In this document: piece after piece, positions 1 to 9,074 of the stretch | Position numbering within the stretch: the stretch's first letter is position 1 | How the letters are laid out: the number at the start of each line of letters is the position of its first letter | Source: Actinoplanes subtropicus | GTDB taxonomy: Bacteria; Actinomycetota; Actinomycetes; Mycobacteriales; Micromonosporaceae | Assembly: GCF_000721705.1 (NCBI RefSeq) | Contig: NZ_JOJL01000055.1 | Coordinates: 1-52,088, forward strand | Reading direction: 5' to 3' | DNA length: 52,088 bases | Translations under genes and position numbers: made by a program | Notes under the pieces: generated by a model | What the model was told of the DNA's origin: nothing | The model's database searches: none | What the model saw: only the letters and a program-made list of their open reading frames with translations

Positions 1-49
1 CGATGGTACTGCACTCGGGAGGGTGTGGGAGAGTAGGACGCCGCCGGAC
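1..49 (+). rRNA. 5S rRNA, 3' end (partial)
   Basis: The first ~49 bases match the conserved 3' part of actinobacterial 5S rRNA: a gatggtactgcactcggg segment, then the gtgtgggagagtaggac segment that closes helix I. The 5' two thirds lie outside the window, so an rRNA operon ends here. The exact 3' end is estimated. Confidence 0.85.
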
Positions 50-58
50 TCAACGTAC

Positions 59-100
59 GGAAAGCCCATCCTGGGAAACCAGGGTGGGCTTTCTGCATTT
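59..100 (+). terminator. Terminator of the rRNA operon
   Basis: A ~15-bp stem (60-74 pairing with 79-93, loop GAAA) follows the 5S end. The 3' arm ends in gggctttct, giving a short T-rich segment. It lies between the 5S gene and the convergent minus-strand gene at 124-828, so it probably ends rRNA transcription. Confidence 0.75.
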
Positions 101-123
101 CCGGGGCGACGCGAAAAACCCGC

Positions 124-828
124 TCAGCGGGTTTCCATGGCTTTACGCAGGACGACCATCACCTTGGCGGCCTCGTCCTCGGTGCGGTTGTTGAACATGG
201 CCACGGCCAGGGAGCCGTGGTCGGCCCACCCGCAGACCGTCAGCGGCCCCGAGTCGCTCTTCGTGGTGCCGCACTTCATGGTGCCGCCCAGGGAGCCGGC
301 CGGGACGTCGTGGAGATCTGTCACCGCGCCCTGGCTGTCGTCGATCATGTCGAAGGCGGACTCCAGGTCGTTCTCGGGAGTCCAGAACAGGGTGGTACCG
401 CCGAACACGAGGACGTCCTTGCCCGGGTTCGCGGTGTCGGTGTAGACCGCGCCGATCGTCTTGTCCATGGTGATCTCGGCGGCGATCGCGGTCTGCAGGT
501 AGTCGGCGGTCGACTTGGCGTCGTCCGTGGTGCTCAGGGTCAGGGTGCCCACCTGGGGTGGAGCGGCCAGCTTCGCGTCCTTTTGGGTGAGGATCTGGTA
601 CGACTCGTAGGCCAGGACGCCGGCGCCCACCACCGCGACCGACAGCAGCCCGATCAGCAGTATCCGGCGGAGCGGAGGGCGGCCGGCCGACGAAACCTCC
701 GCCTCGTCGGTGGCTTCGTCGGCGGCGAGGCCGATCTCGCCGATCTCGATGGGGCCGATCTCGCCGATCTCGATGGGGCCGATCTCGGTGGAATTGTCGT
801 CGGCGGGCGCGCCGGGGGCGTCAGGCAT
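124..828 (-). CDS. Single-pass membrane protein of unknown function (WADHGS paralogue 1)
   Basis: A 234-aa protein not assigned to a named family. An acidic cytoplasmic N-terminus contains a doubled IGPIEIGE repeat (DNA repeat near 730-795). Next come a basic PPLRR stretch and one membrane segment at about residues 57-76, then an extracytoplasmic domain with two Cys (MKCGTT and VCGWADHGS) that could form a disulfide. The C-terminal CGWADHGS...NNR pattern recurs in the protein at 16863-17909, so the two are paralogues. The ATG at 828 is preceded at 6 nt by TACTCT, which suggests a leaderless mRNA. It is divergent from valS. Function unknown; a secreted or anchored sensor-like domain is only a guess. 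Confidence 0.8.
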   Translation of the reverse strand: MPDAPGAPADDNSTEIGPIEIGEIGPIEIGEIGLAADEATDEAEVSSAGRPPLRRILLIGLLSVAVVGAGVLAYESYQILTQKDAKLAAPPQVGTLTLSTTDDAKSTADYLQTAIAAEITMDKTIGAVYTDTANPGKDVLVFGGTTLFWTPENDLESAFDMIDDSQGAVTDLHDVPAGSLGGTMKCGTTKSDSGPLTVCGWADHGSLAVAMFNNRTEDEAAKVMVVLRKAMETR

Positions 829-834
829 TGCGCG

Positions 835-840
835 AGAGTA
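835..840 (-). promoter_or_regulatory. -10 box, leaderless start of the 124-828 gene
   Basis: TACTCT on the minus strand, 6 nt before the ATG at 828. There is no Shine-Dalgarno in between, so transcription probably starts at the start codon. Confidence 0.55.
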
Positions 841-897
841 GCAACTGCCCCCAGAAAGATGAGGAGGTGCGAATTCGGGGTTTGCTGGGCGGCTCCG

Positions 898-903
898 TAG
901 ACT
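898..903 (+). promoter_or_regulatory. -10 box, leaderless start of valS
   Basis: TAGACT, 6 nt before the GTG at 910. No T-box or leader precedes valS, unlike ileS in this window. Confidence 0.6.
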
Positions 904-909
904 TGTCCG

Positions 910-3534
910 GTGACCGAGACGACCCAGACCCGCACCCCCGACAGCCGGCCCACCGGTGGCCTCTCCGCTCAGTACCAGCCGGGTGAGGTAGAGCAGCGGC
1001 GGTACGAGACGTGGGTATCGGCCGGCTACTTCACGGCCGACCCGGCCAGCGACAAACCGGCCTTCTCGATCGTCATCCCGCCGCCGAACGTGACCGGTTC
1101 GCTGCACGTCGGCCACGCCCTCGACCACACCATCCAGGACACGCTCGCCCGCCTCAAGCGGATGCAGGGCTTCGAGGTGCTCTGGCTGCCCGGCATGGAC
1201 CACGCCGGCATCGCCACACAGAACGTGGTGGAGCGCCAGCTGGCCAGCCAGCAGCAGTCCCGGCACGACCTGGGCCGCGAGGCCTTCGTGGCGAAGGTCT
1301 GGGAGTGGAAGGCGCAGTCCGGCGGCGCGATCCTCGGCCAGATGCGCCGGCTCGGCGACTCGGTCGACTGGAGCCGCGAGCGGTTCACCATGGACGAGGG
1401 CCTGTCCCGGGCCGTGCAGACCATCTTCAAGCGGCTGTACGACGACAAGCTGATCTACCGGGCCAACCGGATCATCAACTGGTGCCCGCGCTGCCTCACC
1501 GCGCTCAGCGACATCGAGGTCGAGCACACCGACGACGAGGGCGAGCTGGTCTCGATCCGGTACGGCGACGGCGACAACCCGATCGTGGTCGCCACCACCC
1601 GGGCCGAGACGATGCTGGGCGACACCGCGGTGGCCGTGCACCCCGACGACGAGCGGTACCAGCACCTGATCGGCACCGAGGTGGAGCTGCCGCTGACCGG
1701 GCGGCGCATCCCGATCGTGGCCGACGAGCACGTCGACCCGTCGTTCGGCACCGGCGCGGTCAAGGTCACCCCGGCGCACGACCCCAACGACTTCGAGATC
1801 GGCCAGCGGCACAACCTGCCGAGCATCACCATGATGGACGAGCGCGCGGTGGTCACCGTCCCCGGCCCGTTCGAGGGTCTCGACCGGTACGAAGCGCGGC
1901 CCGCCGTCGTCGCCGCGCTGCGCGAGGACGGCCGGATCGTCGCCGAGAAGCGCCCCTATCTGCACTCGGTCGGGCACTGCTCGCGCTGCAAGACGACCGT
2001 CGAGCCGCGGCTGTCGCTGCAGTGGTTCGTGAATACGGCCCCGCTCGCGAAGAAGGCCGGCGACGCGGTGCGCGACGGCCGGGTGCGGATCGAGCCGGAG
2101 GAGCTGTCGAAACGCTACTTCGCCTGGGTCGACAACATGCACGACTGGTGCATCTCCCGGCAGCTCTGGTGGGGTCACCGCATCCCGGTCTGGTATGGCC
2201 CCGATGGCGAGGTCGTCTGCGTCGGGCCGGATGAGCAGCCGCCGAGCGGGGAGGGCTGGCGCCAGGACGAAGACGTACTCGACACCTGGTTTTCTTCCGC
2301 TCTTTGGCCTTTCTCGACGATGGGCTGGCCCGAGCAGACCGCCGAGCTCGCGAAGTTCTACCCGACCAGCGTGCTGGTCACCGGCTACGACATCCTGTTC
2401 TTCTGGGTCGCCCGGATGATGATGTTCGGCCTGTACGCGATGGGCGACGTGCAGCCGTTCGACGTGGTCAACCTGCACGGCATGGTCCGCGACGGGCACG
2501 GTAAGAAGATGTCGAAGTCGTTCGGCAACGTGGTCGACCCGCTCGACTGGATCGATCGGTACGGCGCCGACGCCACCCGCTTCACGCTGGCCCGCGGCGC
2601 GAACCCGGGCTCGGACGTGCCGATCAGCGAGGAGTGGTGCCAGGGCTCGCGGAACTTCTGCAACAAGCTGTGGAACGCCACCCGGTTCGCGCTGATGAAC
2701 GGGGCTGTCTCCGAAAAGCCGGAAAAGTCGGACTTGTCAGCTATCGACAAGTGGATCCTCTCCCGGCTCCAGCACGTGATCGCCGAGGTCGACGAGCAGT
2801 TCGCGGCGTACGAATACGCCAAGGTCTGCGACATCCTGTACCACTTCGCCTGGGACGACGTCTGCGACTGGTACCTGGAGCTGAGCAAGCCCGTCCTGGC
2901 CCAGGGAAGCACGACGACTCAAAAAGTCCTCGGCCATGTCCTCGACCAGCTGCTGCGCCTGCTGCACCCGGTCATTCCGTTCGTCACCGAGGAGCTGTGG
3001 ATCGCGCTCACCGGCGGCGAGTCGGTGCTCAAGGCGGCCTGGCCCGCGGCCGACCAGAGCCTGATCGACGACGCCGCCGAGGAGGAGCTCGCCGCCCTGC
3101 AGAAGGTGGTGACCGAGGTCCGCCGGTTCCGCTCCGACCAGGGACTCAAGCCCACCCAGCGGGTCACCGCGGCGCTTACCGGGCTCGGCAACGTCGGCAT
3201 CGACACGCACGAGCCGCTGATCCGCTCGCTGGCCCGGCTCGACCCGCCGGCGGCCGGCTTCACCACCACCGCGACGCTCGCGGTGACCGGCGGCATCACG
3301 GTCGACCTGGACACTCGCGGCACGATCGACGTCGCAGCCGAGCGGGCCCGGCTGGAGAAGGACCGCGCCGCCGCCGAGAAGGAGGCGGCTCAGGCCAACG
3401 CCAAGCTCGGCAACGAGGCGTTCCTGGCCAAGGCGCCCGAGCCGGTGGTGGCGAAGATCAAGGACCGGCTGGCCACGGCCGAGGCGGACCTCACGCGAAT
3501 TGCCGCGGCCCTCGCAGCGTTGCCATCGGCATGA
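910..3534 (+). CDS. valS: Valyl-tRNA synthetase
   Basis: An 874-aa class Ia aminoacyl-tRNA synthetase that charges tRNA-Val in the cytoplasm. The HIGH-type motif is HVGH near residues 65-68 (after PPPNVTGSL) and the KMSKS loop is [10 protein letters not shown] near residue 532. Between them is the editing (CP1) domain with its [13 protein letters not shown] and [15 protein letters not shown] segments. The C-terminus has the anticodon-binding domain and a coiled coil rich in Ala, Glu and Lys (about residues 810-870), as usual for ValRS. The GTG start fits the -10 box at 898-903. The stop codon lies inside the first unit of a 21-bp tandem repeat that leads into folC, so the two genes are probably cotranscribed. 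Confidence 0.97.
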   Translation: MTETTQTRTPDSRPTGGLSAQYQPGEVEQRRYETWVSAGYFTADPASDKPAFSIVIPPPNVTGSLHVGHALDHTIQDTLARLKRMQGFEVLWLPGMDHAGIATQNVVERQLASQQQSRHDLGREAFVAKVWEWKAQSGGAILGQMRRLGDSVDWSRERFTMDEGLSRAVQTIFKRLYDDKLIYRANRIINWCPRCLTALSDIEVEHTDDEGELVSIRYGDGDNPIVVATTRAETMLGDTAVAVHPDDERYQHLIGTEVELPLTGRRIPIVADEHVDPSFGTGAVKVTPAHDPNDFEIGQRHNLPSITMMDERAVVTVPGPFEGLDRYEARPAVVAALREDGRIVAEKRPYLHSVGHCSRCKTTVEPRLSLQWFVNTAPLAKKAGDAVRDGRVRIEPEELSKRYFAWVDNMHDWCISRQLWWGHRIPVWYGPDGEVVCVGPDEQPPSGEGWRQDEDVLDTWFSSALWPFSTMGWPEQTAELAKFYPTSVLVTGYDILFFWVARMMMFGLYAMGDVQPFDVVNLHGMVRDGHGKKMSKSFGNVVDPLDWIDRYGADATRFTLARGANPGSDVPISEEWCQGSRNFCNKLWNATRFALMNGAVSEKPEKSDLSAIDKWILSRLQHVIAEVDEQFAAYEYAKVCDILYHFAWDDVCDWYLELSKPVLAQGSTTTQKVLGHVLDQLLRLLHPVIPFVTEELWIALTGGESVLKAAWPAADQSLIDDAAEEELAALQKVVTEVRRFRSDQGLKPTQRVTAALTGLGNVGIDTHEPLIRSLARLDPPAAGFTTTATLAVTGGITVDLDTRGTIDVAAERARLEKDRAAAEKEAAQANAKLGNEAFLAKAPEPVVAKIKDRLATAEADLTRIAAALAALPSA

Positions 3535-3600
3535 ACAGCGTTGCCATCGGCATGAACAGCGTTGCCATCGGCATGAACAGCGTTGCCATCGGCATGAACA
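3519..3600 (+). repeat. 21-bp tandem repeat, four copies, across the valS stop
   Basis: Unit gttgccatcggcatgaacag + c, at 3519-3539, 3540-3560, 3561-3581 and a last copy to about 3600. Copies are essentially identical apart from the end of the last. The first copy encodes the valS C-terminus (LPSA) and its stop; the others fill the spacer before folC. Because 21 is a multiple of 3, one frame stays open throughout. Confidence 0.95.
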
Positions 3601-3614
3601 AGGACCACGCATGA
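3531..3614 (+). CDS. Possible 27-aa bridging ORF between valS and folC
   Basis: The ATG at 3531 overlaps the valS stop as ATGA. The frame reads three and a half repeats of MNSVAIG, then MNKDHA, and stops at a TGA overlapping the folC start, again as ATGA. It has no Shine-Dalgarno of its own, so any translation would come from reinitiation. It may be only a by-product of repeat expansion; whether a peptide is made cannot be told from sequence. Confidence 0.3.
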   Translation: MNSVAIGMNSVAIGMNSVAIGMNKDHA

Positions 3615-4969
3615 GCGAGTACGACGACGTGACGACCGCGCTCGAGGAGCGCGGTTTCACCCGCATGGTCTTCGATCTCGGCAAGATCCGGGATCTCATG
3701 GACGTGCTGGGCAGCCCGCAGCGGGCCTACCCGGCGATCCACCTGACCGGCACCAACGGCAAGACCAGCACGGCCCGGATGATCGACGCGCTGCTGCGGG
3801 CGCACGGGCTGCACACGGGCCGGTACACGAGCCCGCACCTGGAGACGGTCCGCGAGCGGATCAGCCTCGACGGCGAGCCGATCTCCGAGGAGCGACTGGT
3901 CGCCACGTACCAGGAGGTCGCGCCGCTCGCCGAGCTGATCGACGCGCGCAACAGCGAGCCGCTGACCTACTTCGACATGACCACGGCGATGGCTTATGCG
4001 GCCTTTGCCGACGCGCCGGTCGACGTCGCCGTGGTCGAGGTCGGCCTCGGCGGCGAGGACGACGCGACCAACGTGATCGACGCCGGGATCGCCGTGCTGA
4101 CCCCGATCGGGCTCGACCACACCGAGTGGCTCGGCGACACCATCGAGGACATCGCCTGGGCCAAGGCCGGCATCATCCACAAGGGCGCCACCGTGATCAC
4201 CGCGCTGCAGACCGAGGAGGCGATGCGGCCGATCCTCGAGCGCACCGCCGAGATGGGGGCGACGCTCGCCCGCGAGGTCAACGAGTCTTCAGTCAGGTCA
4301 AGGGCGGCGGCGGGGTGGTTGGATGGGGAGTTCGGCGTCATCGAGCGGGCTCAGGCGGTCGGCGGCCAGGTGCTGCGGCTGCAAGGGCTGCACGCCGTCT
4401 ACGACGAGATCTTCCTGCCGCTCTTCGGCGCGCACCAGGCGCAGAACGCGGCGCTCGCGCTGGCCGCGGTGGAGGCGTTCCTCGGCGACCAGGTCCGGCC
4501 CGAGCTGGTGGTCGAGGGCTTCGCCCAGGTCGATTCGCCTGGCCGGCTCGAACGGGTCCGCAGCGCCCCGACGATCCTGCTCGACGGCGCGCACAACCCG
4601 CACGGCATGGCCGCCACGGTCGGCGCGCTGGAGGAGGAGTTCAGCTTCCGGCACCTGGTCGCGGTGGTCGCGGTGCTGGGCGACAAGGACGTCTCCGGCC
4701 TGCTCGACCTGCTCGAAGCGGTCGCCGCGCGGATCGTGGTCACCCAGAACAGCTCGCCGCGCACGATGCCGGTGACCGAGCTGGCCCAGCTGGCGACCGA
4801 CATCTTCGGCGAGGACCGGGTGACGATCACCGAGAACATGCCCGACGCGATCGAGGCCGCCGTGGCCCTGGCCGAGGAGGACACGTCCGGCGAGCTGAGC
4901 GGCGTCGGCATCCTGATCACCGGCTCGGTGGTGACGGTCGCCGACGCCCGGAAACTCCTGAAGCGATGA
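3611..4969 (+). CDS. folC: Folylpolyglutamate synthase / dihydrofolate synthase
   Basis: A 452-aa Mur-ligase-family enzyme that adds glutamate to dihydropteroate and to reduced folates using ATP. The P-loop LTGTNGKTS lies near residues 45-53, followed by the TSPHL folate-site motif and the omega-loop region. The central GLGGEDDATN and GLDHTEWLG segments are typical of FolC, and the C-terminal domain carries LDGAHNPHGM. The ATG at 3611 is chosen because AGGA (3600-3603) sits 6 nt upstream and the conserved N-terminus begins here; a longer frame upstream only translates the tandem repeat. valS-folC order is standard in actinobacteria. The stop overlaps the next start as ATGA. Confidence 0.96.
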   Translation: MSEYDDVTTALEERGFTRMVFDLGKIRDLMDVLGSPQRAYPAIHLTGTNGKTSTARMIDALLRAHGLHTGRYTSPHLETVRERISLDGEPISEERLVATYQEVAPLAELIDARNSEPLTYFDMTTAMAYAAFADAPVDVAVVEVGLGGEDDATNVIDAGIAVLTPIGLDHTEWLGDTIEDIAWAKAGIIHKGATVITALQTEEAMRPILERTAEMGATLAREVNESSVRSRAAAGWLDGEFGVIERAQAVGGQVLRLQGLHAVYDEIFLPLFGAHQAQNAALALAAVEAFLGDQVRPELVVEGFAQVDSPGRLERVRSAPTILLDGAHNPHGMAATVGALEEEFSFRHLVAVVAVLGDKDVSGLLDLLEAVAARIVVTQNSSPRTMPVTELAQLATDIFGEDRVTITENMPDAIEAAVALAEEDTSGELSGVGILITGSVVTVADARKLLKR

Positions 4970-5322
4970 CCGGCGAGCAGGGGCCGCGTTCCGGTTTGCG
5001 TAATCCGCAGGCGGCGGTGCGCGGTCTCGGCGCCGGCACGCTGGTCCTGGAAGCGATCGTCCTGCTCCTGGCCATCCAGCCGATCCGCATCTTCGCCGGC
5101 CACCTCAGCGGTTGGGGCGTGGCCGCGGTGATCGCCCTGGCCGTGCTGGCGATCCTCCTGGCCGGCCTGATGTCGCGCCCGTGGGCCTGGATCGCCGGCG
5201 CCGTCCTGCAAGCGTTACTGATCGTGTCCGGCCTCCTGCACTGGTCACTCGCGGTGATCGGCATCATCTTCGCGGCGGTGTGGGCCTATGCCGCCTACGT
5301 CCGCAAAACCATCCTCGGGTAG
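4966..5322 (+). CDS. DUF4233 membrane protein
   Basis: A 118-aa protein with a short polar N-terminus and four hydrophobic segments (about residues 25-42, 46-66, 70-86 and 90-108). It fits the DUF4233 family, which in actinobacteria lies directly after folC. It overlaps folC by ATGA, so it is translationally coupled to it. Function is unknown. In relatives ndk usually follows at once on the same strand; here the order is broken, since a repeat and an ABC cassette follow and ndk lies 4 kb away on the other strand. Confidence 0.88.
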   Translation: MTGEQGPRSGLRNPQAAVRGLGAGTLVLEAIVLLLAIQPIRIFAGHLSGWGVAAVIALAVLAILLAGLMSRPWAWIAGAVLQALLIVSGLLHWSLAVIGIIFAAVWAYAAYVRKTILG

Positions 5323-5323
5323 A

Positions 5324-5431
5324 TCAAAACCATCTGGCCGTACGCGAGAGTCCAGTACCCGGTGAGCCGGCGACCTGGGTGGTGGGTTGCGCCTTTGCCG
5401 CCCGCTGCGGGCTGAGCTGCCCACTCGCGCT
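5324..5431 (+). repeat. Dispersed ~108-bp repeat, copy 1
   Basis: From tcaaaacca to cactcgcgct this stretch closely matches the reverse complement of 12564-12671. The longest shared core runs from the ggtgagc to the gctgcgggc segment and includes gcgacctgggtggtgggttg. An internal gcccgc-t-gcgggc palindrome is present. There is no obvious coding function and no terminal inverted repeats. Confidence 0.85.
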
Positions 5432-5434
5432 CCG

Positions 5435-5440
5435 TAGACT
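5435..5440 (+). promoter_or_regulatory. -10 box, leaderless start of the ArsR-type gene
   Basis: TAGACT, 7 nt before the GTG at 5448 and 3 nt after repeat copy 1. The repeat therefore occupies the -35 and upstream region of this promoter. Confidence 0.55.
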
Positions 5441-5447
5441 CCATCGT

Positions 5448-6461
5448 GTGATCCGGATCGAGATCGATGAACCGACGTTGGCGCGTACGCGGATCGCGAT
5501 CAGCCCGCTTGCCGAGGTCGTGTGCAGCCTTCTCCTGCTGCAACGTAACCCGGACGGTGTGCCCTGGCCGTACGACGGATGGGCCGTGCGAGCGCGGGAG
5601 ATCCTGCGGACCGACCCGGCGACCGCCCCGGCCCGGGCGCACTTCGAGTTCCCGTCGAGCTCGCCGGACTTCTTCTGCCCGGTGCCGCTGACCGCGGCGC
5701 CGACCATCGAGGAACAACTGGATCAGTTGCGGGCGACGCCGGCCGAGCTCATCGAGGAGCAGTTCGCCAAGTACTACCCGTCCGGCGACCTGCCCGCGTT
5801 CTACCGTCCGTATCGGGACGACCGGGAGCGGGCGCTCGACCGGCTGGCCGGCGGGCTGGCCGCGTACTGGGACGCGGCGATCGCGCCGCACTGGCCGGCC
5901 ATGCGGGCGGCGCTCGACGAGGAGGTGCTGCTGCGGGCCCGGGCGCTGGCCGCCGACGGGCCGGACGCGCTGCTCAGCCAGTTGCACGAGCGGATCCGCT
6001 GGGAGCGGCCGGTGCTGACCCTGGTCAAGCCGCTCAACCAGTCCTTCGAGGCGGTCAACCAGCGGCTGCTGCTGGTGCCGCTGATCTTCTCGCGCGGCGC
6101 GCTGATGTGCTCGAGCGACCACCCGGACATCCAGATGGTCACCTACCAGGCGCGCGGCGCGGCGCTGCTCGCCTCAACGGCCGCACCGGCGGTGGCCGAC
6201 GACCGGCTGGCGATCCTGGTCGGCCGGGGGCGGGCCGCGGTGCTGCGGGCGCTGGCCGTGCCGGCCACCACGACCGGGCTGGCGTCGGCGCTCGGGCTCG
6301 CGCCGAGCACCGTCTCCGAGCACCTGGCCGGCCTGCAGGCGGCCGGCGTGGTGCACCGGCGGCGGGCCGGCAGGCGGGTTCTCTACGGCCTGGAACCGGC
6401 CGGCGTCGCGCTGGTCAACCTGCTCGGCGACGATTCGGCCCGGACCGAATTCGTTTCCTAG
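5448..6461 (+). CDS. ArsR-type winged-helix regulator with DUF5937-like N-terminus
   Basis: A 337-aa protein. The C-terminal ~75 residues form a winged helix: RAAVLRALAV, then LASALGLAPSTVSEHLAGLQ as the recognition region, then a wing with RRRAGRRVLYGL. The long N-terminal part, rich in Leu, Asp and Pro, resembles the actinobacterial DUF5937 domain that often precedes such HTHs. The GTG at 5448 fits the leaderless -10 at 5435. An ABC exporter operon starts 29 nt downstream from its own -10, so this is probably its local regulator. The ligand is unknown, and no metal-binding Cys cluster typical of classical ArsR is seen. Confidence 0.82.
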   Translation: MIRIEIDEPTLARTRIAISPLAEVVCSLLLLQRNPDGVPWPYDGWAVRAREILRTDPATAPARAHFEFPSSSPDFFCPVPLTAAPTIEEQLDQLRATPAELIEEQFAKYYPSGDLPAFYRPYRDDRERALDRLAGGLAAYWDAAIAPHWPAMRAALDEEVLLRARALAADGPDALLSQLHERIRWERPVLTLVKPLNQSFEAVNQRLLLVPLIFSRGALMCSSDHPDIQMVTYQARGAALLASTAAPAVADDRLAILVGRGRAAVLRALAVPATTTGLASALGLAPSTVSEHLAGLQAAGVVHRRRAGRRVLYGLEPAGVALVNLLGDDSARTEFVS

Positions 6462-6477
6462 GAGCGGCCGCGGCCCC

Positions 6478-6483
6478 TAGCGT
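6478..6483 (+). promoter_or_regulatory. -10 box, leaderless start of the ABC operon
   Basis: TAGCGT, 7 nt before the ATG at 6491, in the short gap after the regulator gene. It gives the transporter its own transcript. Confidence 0.5.
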
Positions 6484-6490
6484 TCCGGCC

Positions 6491-7510
6491 ATGGGGAGCG
6501 ACTACGCCATCGAGGCAGAGGGATTGCGTCGGACGTATCGGGGGCGCACCGGGTGGCTGCGGCCGAGACGGACCGAGGTCGAGGCGGTGCGCGGCGTGTC
6601 GTTCACGGTCGGGCGCGGGGAGCTGTTCGGCCTGCTCGGGCCGAACGGCGCCGGCAAGACCACGACGATCAAGATGCTGAACACCCTGCTGCTGCCGACC
6701 TCCGGCTCGGCGCGGGTGTGCGGCCACGACGTGGTCAGGCAGACCAGGGAGGTACGCCGGCGGATCGGTTACGTGTTCGGCGGCGATCGCGGGCTGTACG
6801 ACCGGCTGTCGGCGCTCGACAATCTGCGGTACTTCGCCGAGCTGTACGGGGTGGCGCCCCGCGAGCAGAAGCGCCGCATCGCCGAACTGCTCGAGCTGGT
6901 CGGGCTGGCCGGCCGGGAACGGGAGCGGGTCGAGGGCTACTCGCGCGGCATGCGGCAGCGGCTGCACATCGCCCGTGGGCTGCTGCACTCGCCGGAGGTT
7001 CTGTTCCTCGACGAGCCGTCGATCGGGGTCGACCCGGTGGCCGCCCGCGAGCTGCGCCGGACCGTCGGCGACCTGGCCGCGGCCGGCACGACCGTGCTGC
7101 TGACCACGCACTACATGGCCGAGGCCGACGAGTTGTGCGACCGGATCGCGGTGATCGCCGACGGGCGGATCCAGTCCCTGGGCACGCCGGCCGAGCTGCG
7201 GCACCACGCGGACGGGCGGCGGGTGGTCGAGGTCGAGGCGTACGGCGTGCCGGAGGCCGCGGTCGGCGCGCTGCGCGGGCTGCCCGGGGTGCGCGAGACG
7301 GCGATCGAGGAGCGCGGCGCCCTGCAACTGCTGACCGTGCAGTCCGACGCGCACGTCGACGTGCAGGGGGACATCCTGCGGGAGCTCGCCGGGATCCGGC
7401 TCGGCCGGGTCACCAGCCGGGAGCCGACGCTGGAGGACGCGTACGTGGCGATCGTCAACGCCGCTCGCCCGCCGGAGGAGTCGCGCGAGGCGATCGTGAA
7501 CGCCGCATGA
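6491..7510 (+). CDS. ABC transporter ATP-binding protein (drug/antibiotic exporter type)
   Basis: A 339-aa ATPase of the ABC-2/DrrA-like class. Walker A is GPNGAGKTT at residues 50-58, the signature is YSRGMRQRL near residue 150, Walker B is VLFLDEPS near 171-178, and the H-loop is TTHYMAEAD. A C-terminal extension of about 90 residues ends in EPTLEDAYV, typical of DrrA-type proteins. It powers the two permeases encoded next, with which it overlaps by ATGA. The regulator next door and the DrrA-like tail suggest export of a small lipophilic compound; the substrate is unknown. Confidence 0.93.
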   Translation: MGSDYAIEAEGLRRTYRGRTGWLRPRRTEVEAVRGVSFTVGRGELFGLLGPNGAGKTTTIKMLNTLLLPTSGSARVCGHDVVRQTREVRRRIGYVFGGDRGLYDRLSALDNLRYFAELYGVAPREQKRRIAELLELVGLAGRERERVEGYSRGMRQRLHIARGLLHSPEVLFLDEPSIGVDPVAARELRRTVGDLAAAGTTVLLTTHYMAEADELCDRIAVIADGRIQSLGTPAELRHHADGRRVVEVEAYGVPEAAVGALRGLPGVRETAIEERGALQLLTVQSDAHVDVQGDILRELAGIRLGRVTSREPTLEDAYVAIVNAARPPEESREAIVNAA

Positions 7511-8292
7511 GGACGCTGGGCATGAGAACGTTGCGGATGCTGGCGCTGGGCACGCTCGCCCACGTCAAGCAGATGAGCCGGTCGTCGTTCGAGGTGACGA
7601 TCGCGCTGGTCGTGCCGATCGTGCAGGCGACGCTGGCGGTGTACCTGTTCCGGGCCGGCCACGAGCGGCACGCGCTGCTGCAGGCGGCGGTCGGCGCCGG
7701 GCTGATGGGGGTCTGGTCGTCGGTGCTGTTCGGCTCCGGCGGTGCGATCCAGAACCAGCGCTGGCAGGGCACCCTGGAAATGATCATGCTGGTCCCGCGG
7801 CGGCCGGTGCTGGTGATCCTGCCGATCACCGTGGCCACCGGGCTGACCGGCACCTACGCGCTGCTCGCCACGCTGGCCTGGGGTCGCCTCCTGTACGGGA
7901 TCCGGCTCGACTTCGTGCATCCGGTCGGCTTCGTGGTGGCGGCGGTGGTCTGCATCGTCGCGCTCGGCATGTTCGGGCTGCTGCTGGCCTCGACCTTCGT
8001 GCTGATGCGCAACGCGAACGCGCTGACCAACACGCTGGAGTACCCGATCTGGCTGGTCTCCGGGATGCTCGTGCCGATCACCGTGCTGCCGGCCTGGACC
8101 GGGCCGATCGCGGCGGTGCTGCCGACCACGTGGGGCGCCCGGGCGCTGCGCGAGGCGACGACCGGCGGGCCGGTCTGGCCGTCGGTCACGGTCTGCCTCG
8201 GGATCAGCCTGCTCTGCCTGGCCGTCGGGTCGATCTCGCTCACCTATGTCGAACGCCGCGCCCGCGCGGCCGCAACCTTGGCGCTGGCATGA
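7507..8292 (+). CDS. ABC-2 type permease, subunit 1
   Basis: A 261-aa integral membrane protein with about six hydrophobic segments. The pattern IQNQRWQGTLEMIMLVPRRP is the conserved cytoplasmic loop of ABC-2 permeases, and PIWLVSGMLVPITVLP matches the family's fifth-helix region. It starts by ATGA overlap with the ATPase gene and ends by ATGA overlap with the second permease, so all three products are made together. The ATG at 7507 is used; an in-frame ATG 15 nt later (MRTLRML) is an alternative. Confidence 0.9.
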   Translation: MRTLGMRTLRMLALGTLAHVKQMSRSSFEVTIALVVPIVQATLAVYLFRAGHERHALLQAAVGAGLMGVWSSVLFGSGGAIQNQRWQGTLEMIMLVPRRPVLVILPITVATGLTGTYALLATLAWGRLLYGIRLDFVHPVGFVVAAVVCIVALGMFGLLLASTFVLMRNANALTNTLEYPIWLVSGMLVPITVLPAWTGPIAAVLPTTWGARALREATTGGPVWPSVTVCLGISLLCLAVGSISLTYVERRARAAATLALA

Positions 8293-9074
8293 GGACCTTG
8301 CGACTCATGGCGATCGGCGGCGTGCTCGCGTATCGCGCCCTGTTCAACTGGACCCGGCCGGCGATCTTCGTGGGGACGCTGCTGGTCGGGCCGTTGTTCC
8401 AGTTGCTGTTCTTCGCGTACCTCGGGCGGCAGTTGCAGGTCGCCGACGACCGGTTCTACGTCGTCGGGAACGCGGTGCTGGCCGCCACGCTGGCCGGCGT
8501 CTTCGGCGGGACGCTCGCGGTCGGCAACGAGCGGCGGTATGGGACGCTCGGGCACGTGCTGTTGTCGCCGCGCAGCCGGACCGCGGTGTTTCTGGGGCGG
8601 GCGCTGCCGTACGCCGGGAACGGGGTGCTCATCGCGGTCGTCACGATGACCGTGGGCGCGACGCTGCTGGGGCTGCGGTTCCCGGTGGGGGCGATTCCGG
8701 GGCTGCTGCTGGCGATGGCGGTCGGGTCGCTGGCCTGCGCGTTCTTCGGGCTGACCCTCGGCGCGCTGGGCTTGCGCTTCCGGGACGTGTGGGTCGTGTC
8801 GAATGTGGCGGTGGCGTTGTTGCTGCTGCTCACCGGCGTGAACGTGCCCAGCACGGCGCTGCCCGGGTGGATGGTGAAGATCGGCGAGTTTCTGCCGATC
8901 ACGCATGCGGCTTCCGCGGCTCGCGATCTGGCCGCCGGGCACGGCCTGGCGGCGGCCGCGCCCGCCCTGGGCCGGGAGGCATTGGTCGGCCTGGGTTACG
9001 CGATCCTCGCCGCCGTGCTGCTCAAGGTGTTCGAGACCGAGTCACGCCGGACGGCGAGCCTCGAGACGCTTTAA
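8289..9074 (+). CDS. ABC-2 type permease, subunit 2
   Basis: A 261-aa membrane protein, the same length as its neighbour. It has the ABC-2 loop VGNERRYGTLGHVLLSPRSR and about six hydrophobic helices, ending in FETESRR. It pairs with the preceding permease to form a heterodimeric exporter channel. It overlaps the previous gene by ATGA. Its TAA stop overlaps the stop codon of convergent ndk (TTAA), so there is no intergenic terminator on either strand. Confidence 0.9.
   Translation: MRTLRLMAIGGVLAYRALFNWTRPAIFVGTLLVGPLFQLLFFAYLGRQLQVADDRFYVVGNAVLAATLAGVFGGTLAVGNERRYGTLGHVLLSPRSRTAVFLGRALPYAGNGVLIAVVTMTVGATLLGLRFPVGAIPGLLLAMAVGSLACAFFGLTLGALGLRFRDVWVVSNVAVALLLLLTGVNVPSTALPGWMVKIGEFLPITHAASAARDLAAGHGLAAAAPALGREALVGLGYAILAAVLLKVFETESRRTASLETL

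Noticed and set aside
829..2499. Minus-strand extension of the 124-828 frame across valS
   Set aside because: The extension is antisense to valS. The real start at 828 has a leaderless -10 box, and the upstream translation has no protein-like character.
3519..3600. Second 5' extension of folC through the repeat
   Set aside because: A frame from 3500 is open into folC, but it only translates the repeat (RCHRHEQ runs). A proper ribosome-binding site and the conserved FolC N-terminus mark ATG 3611.
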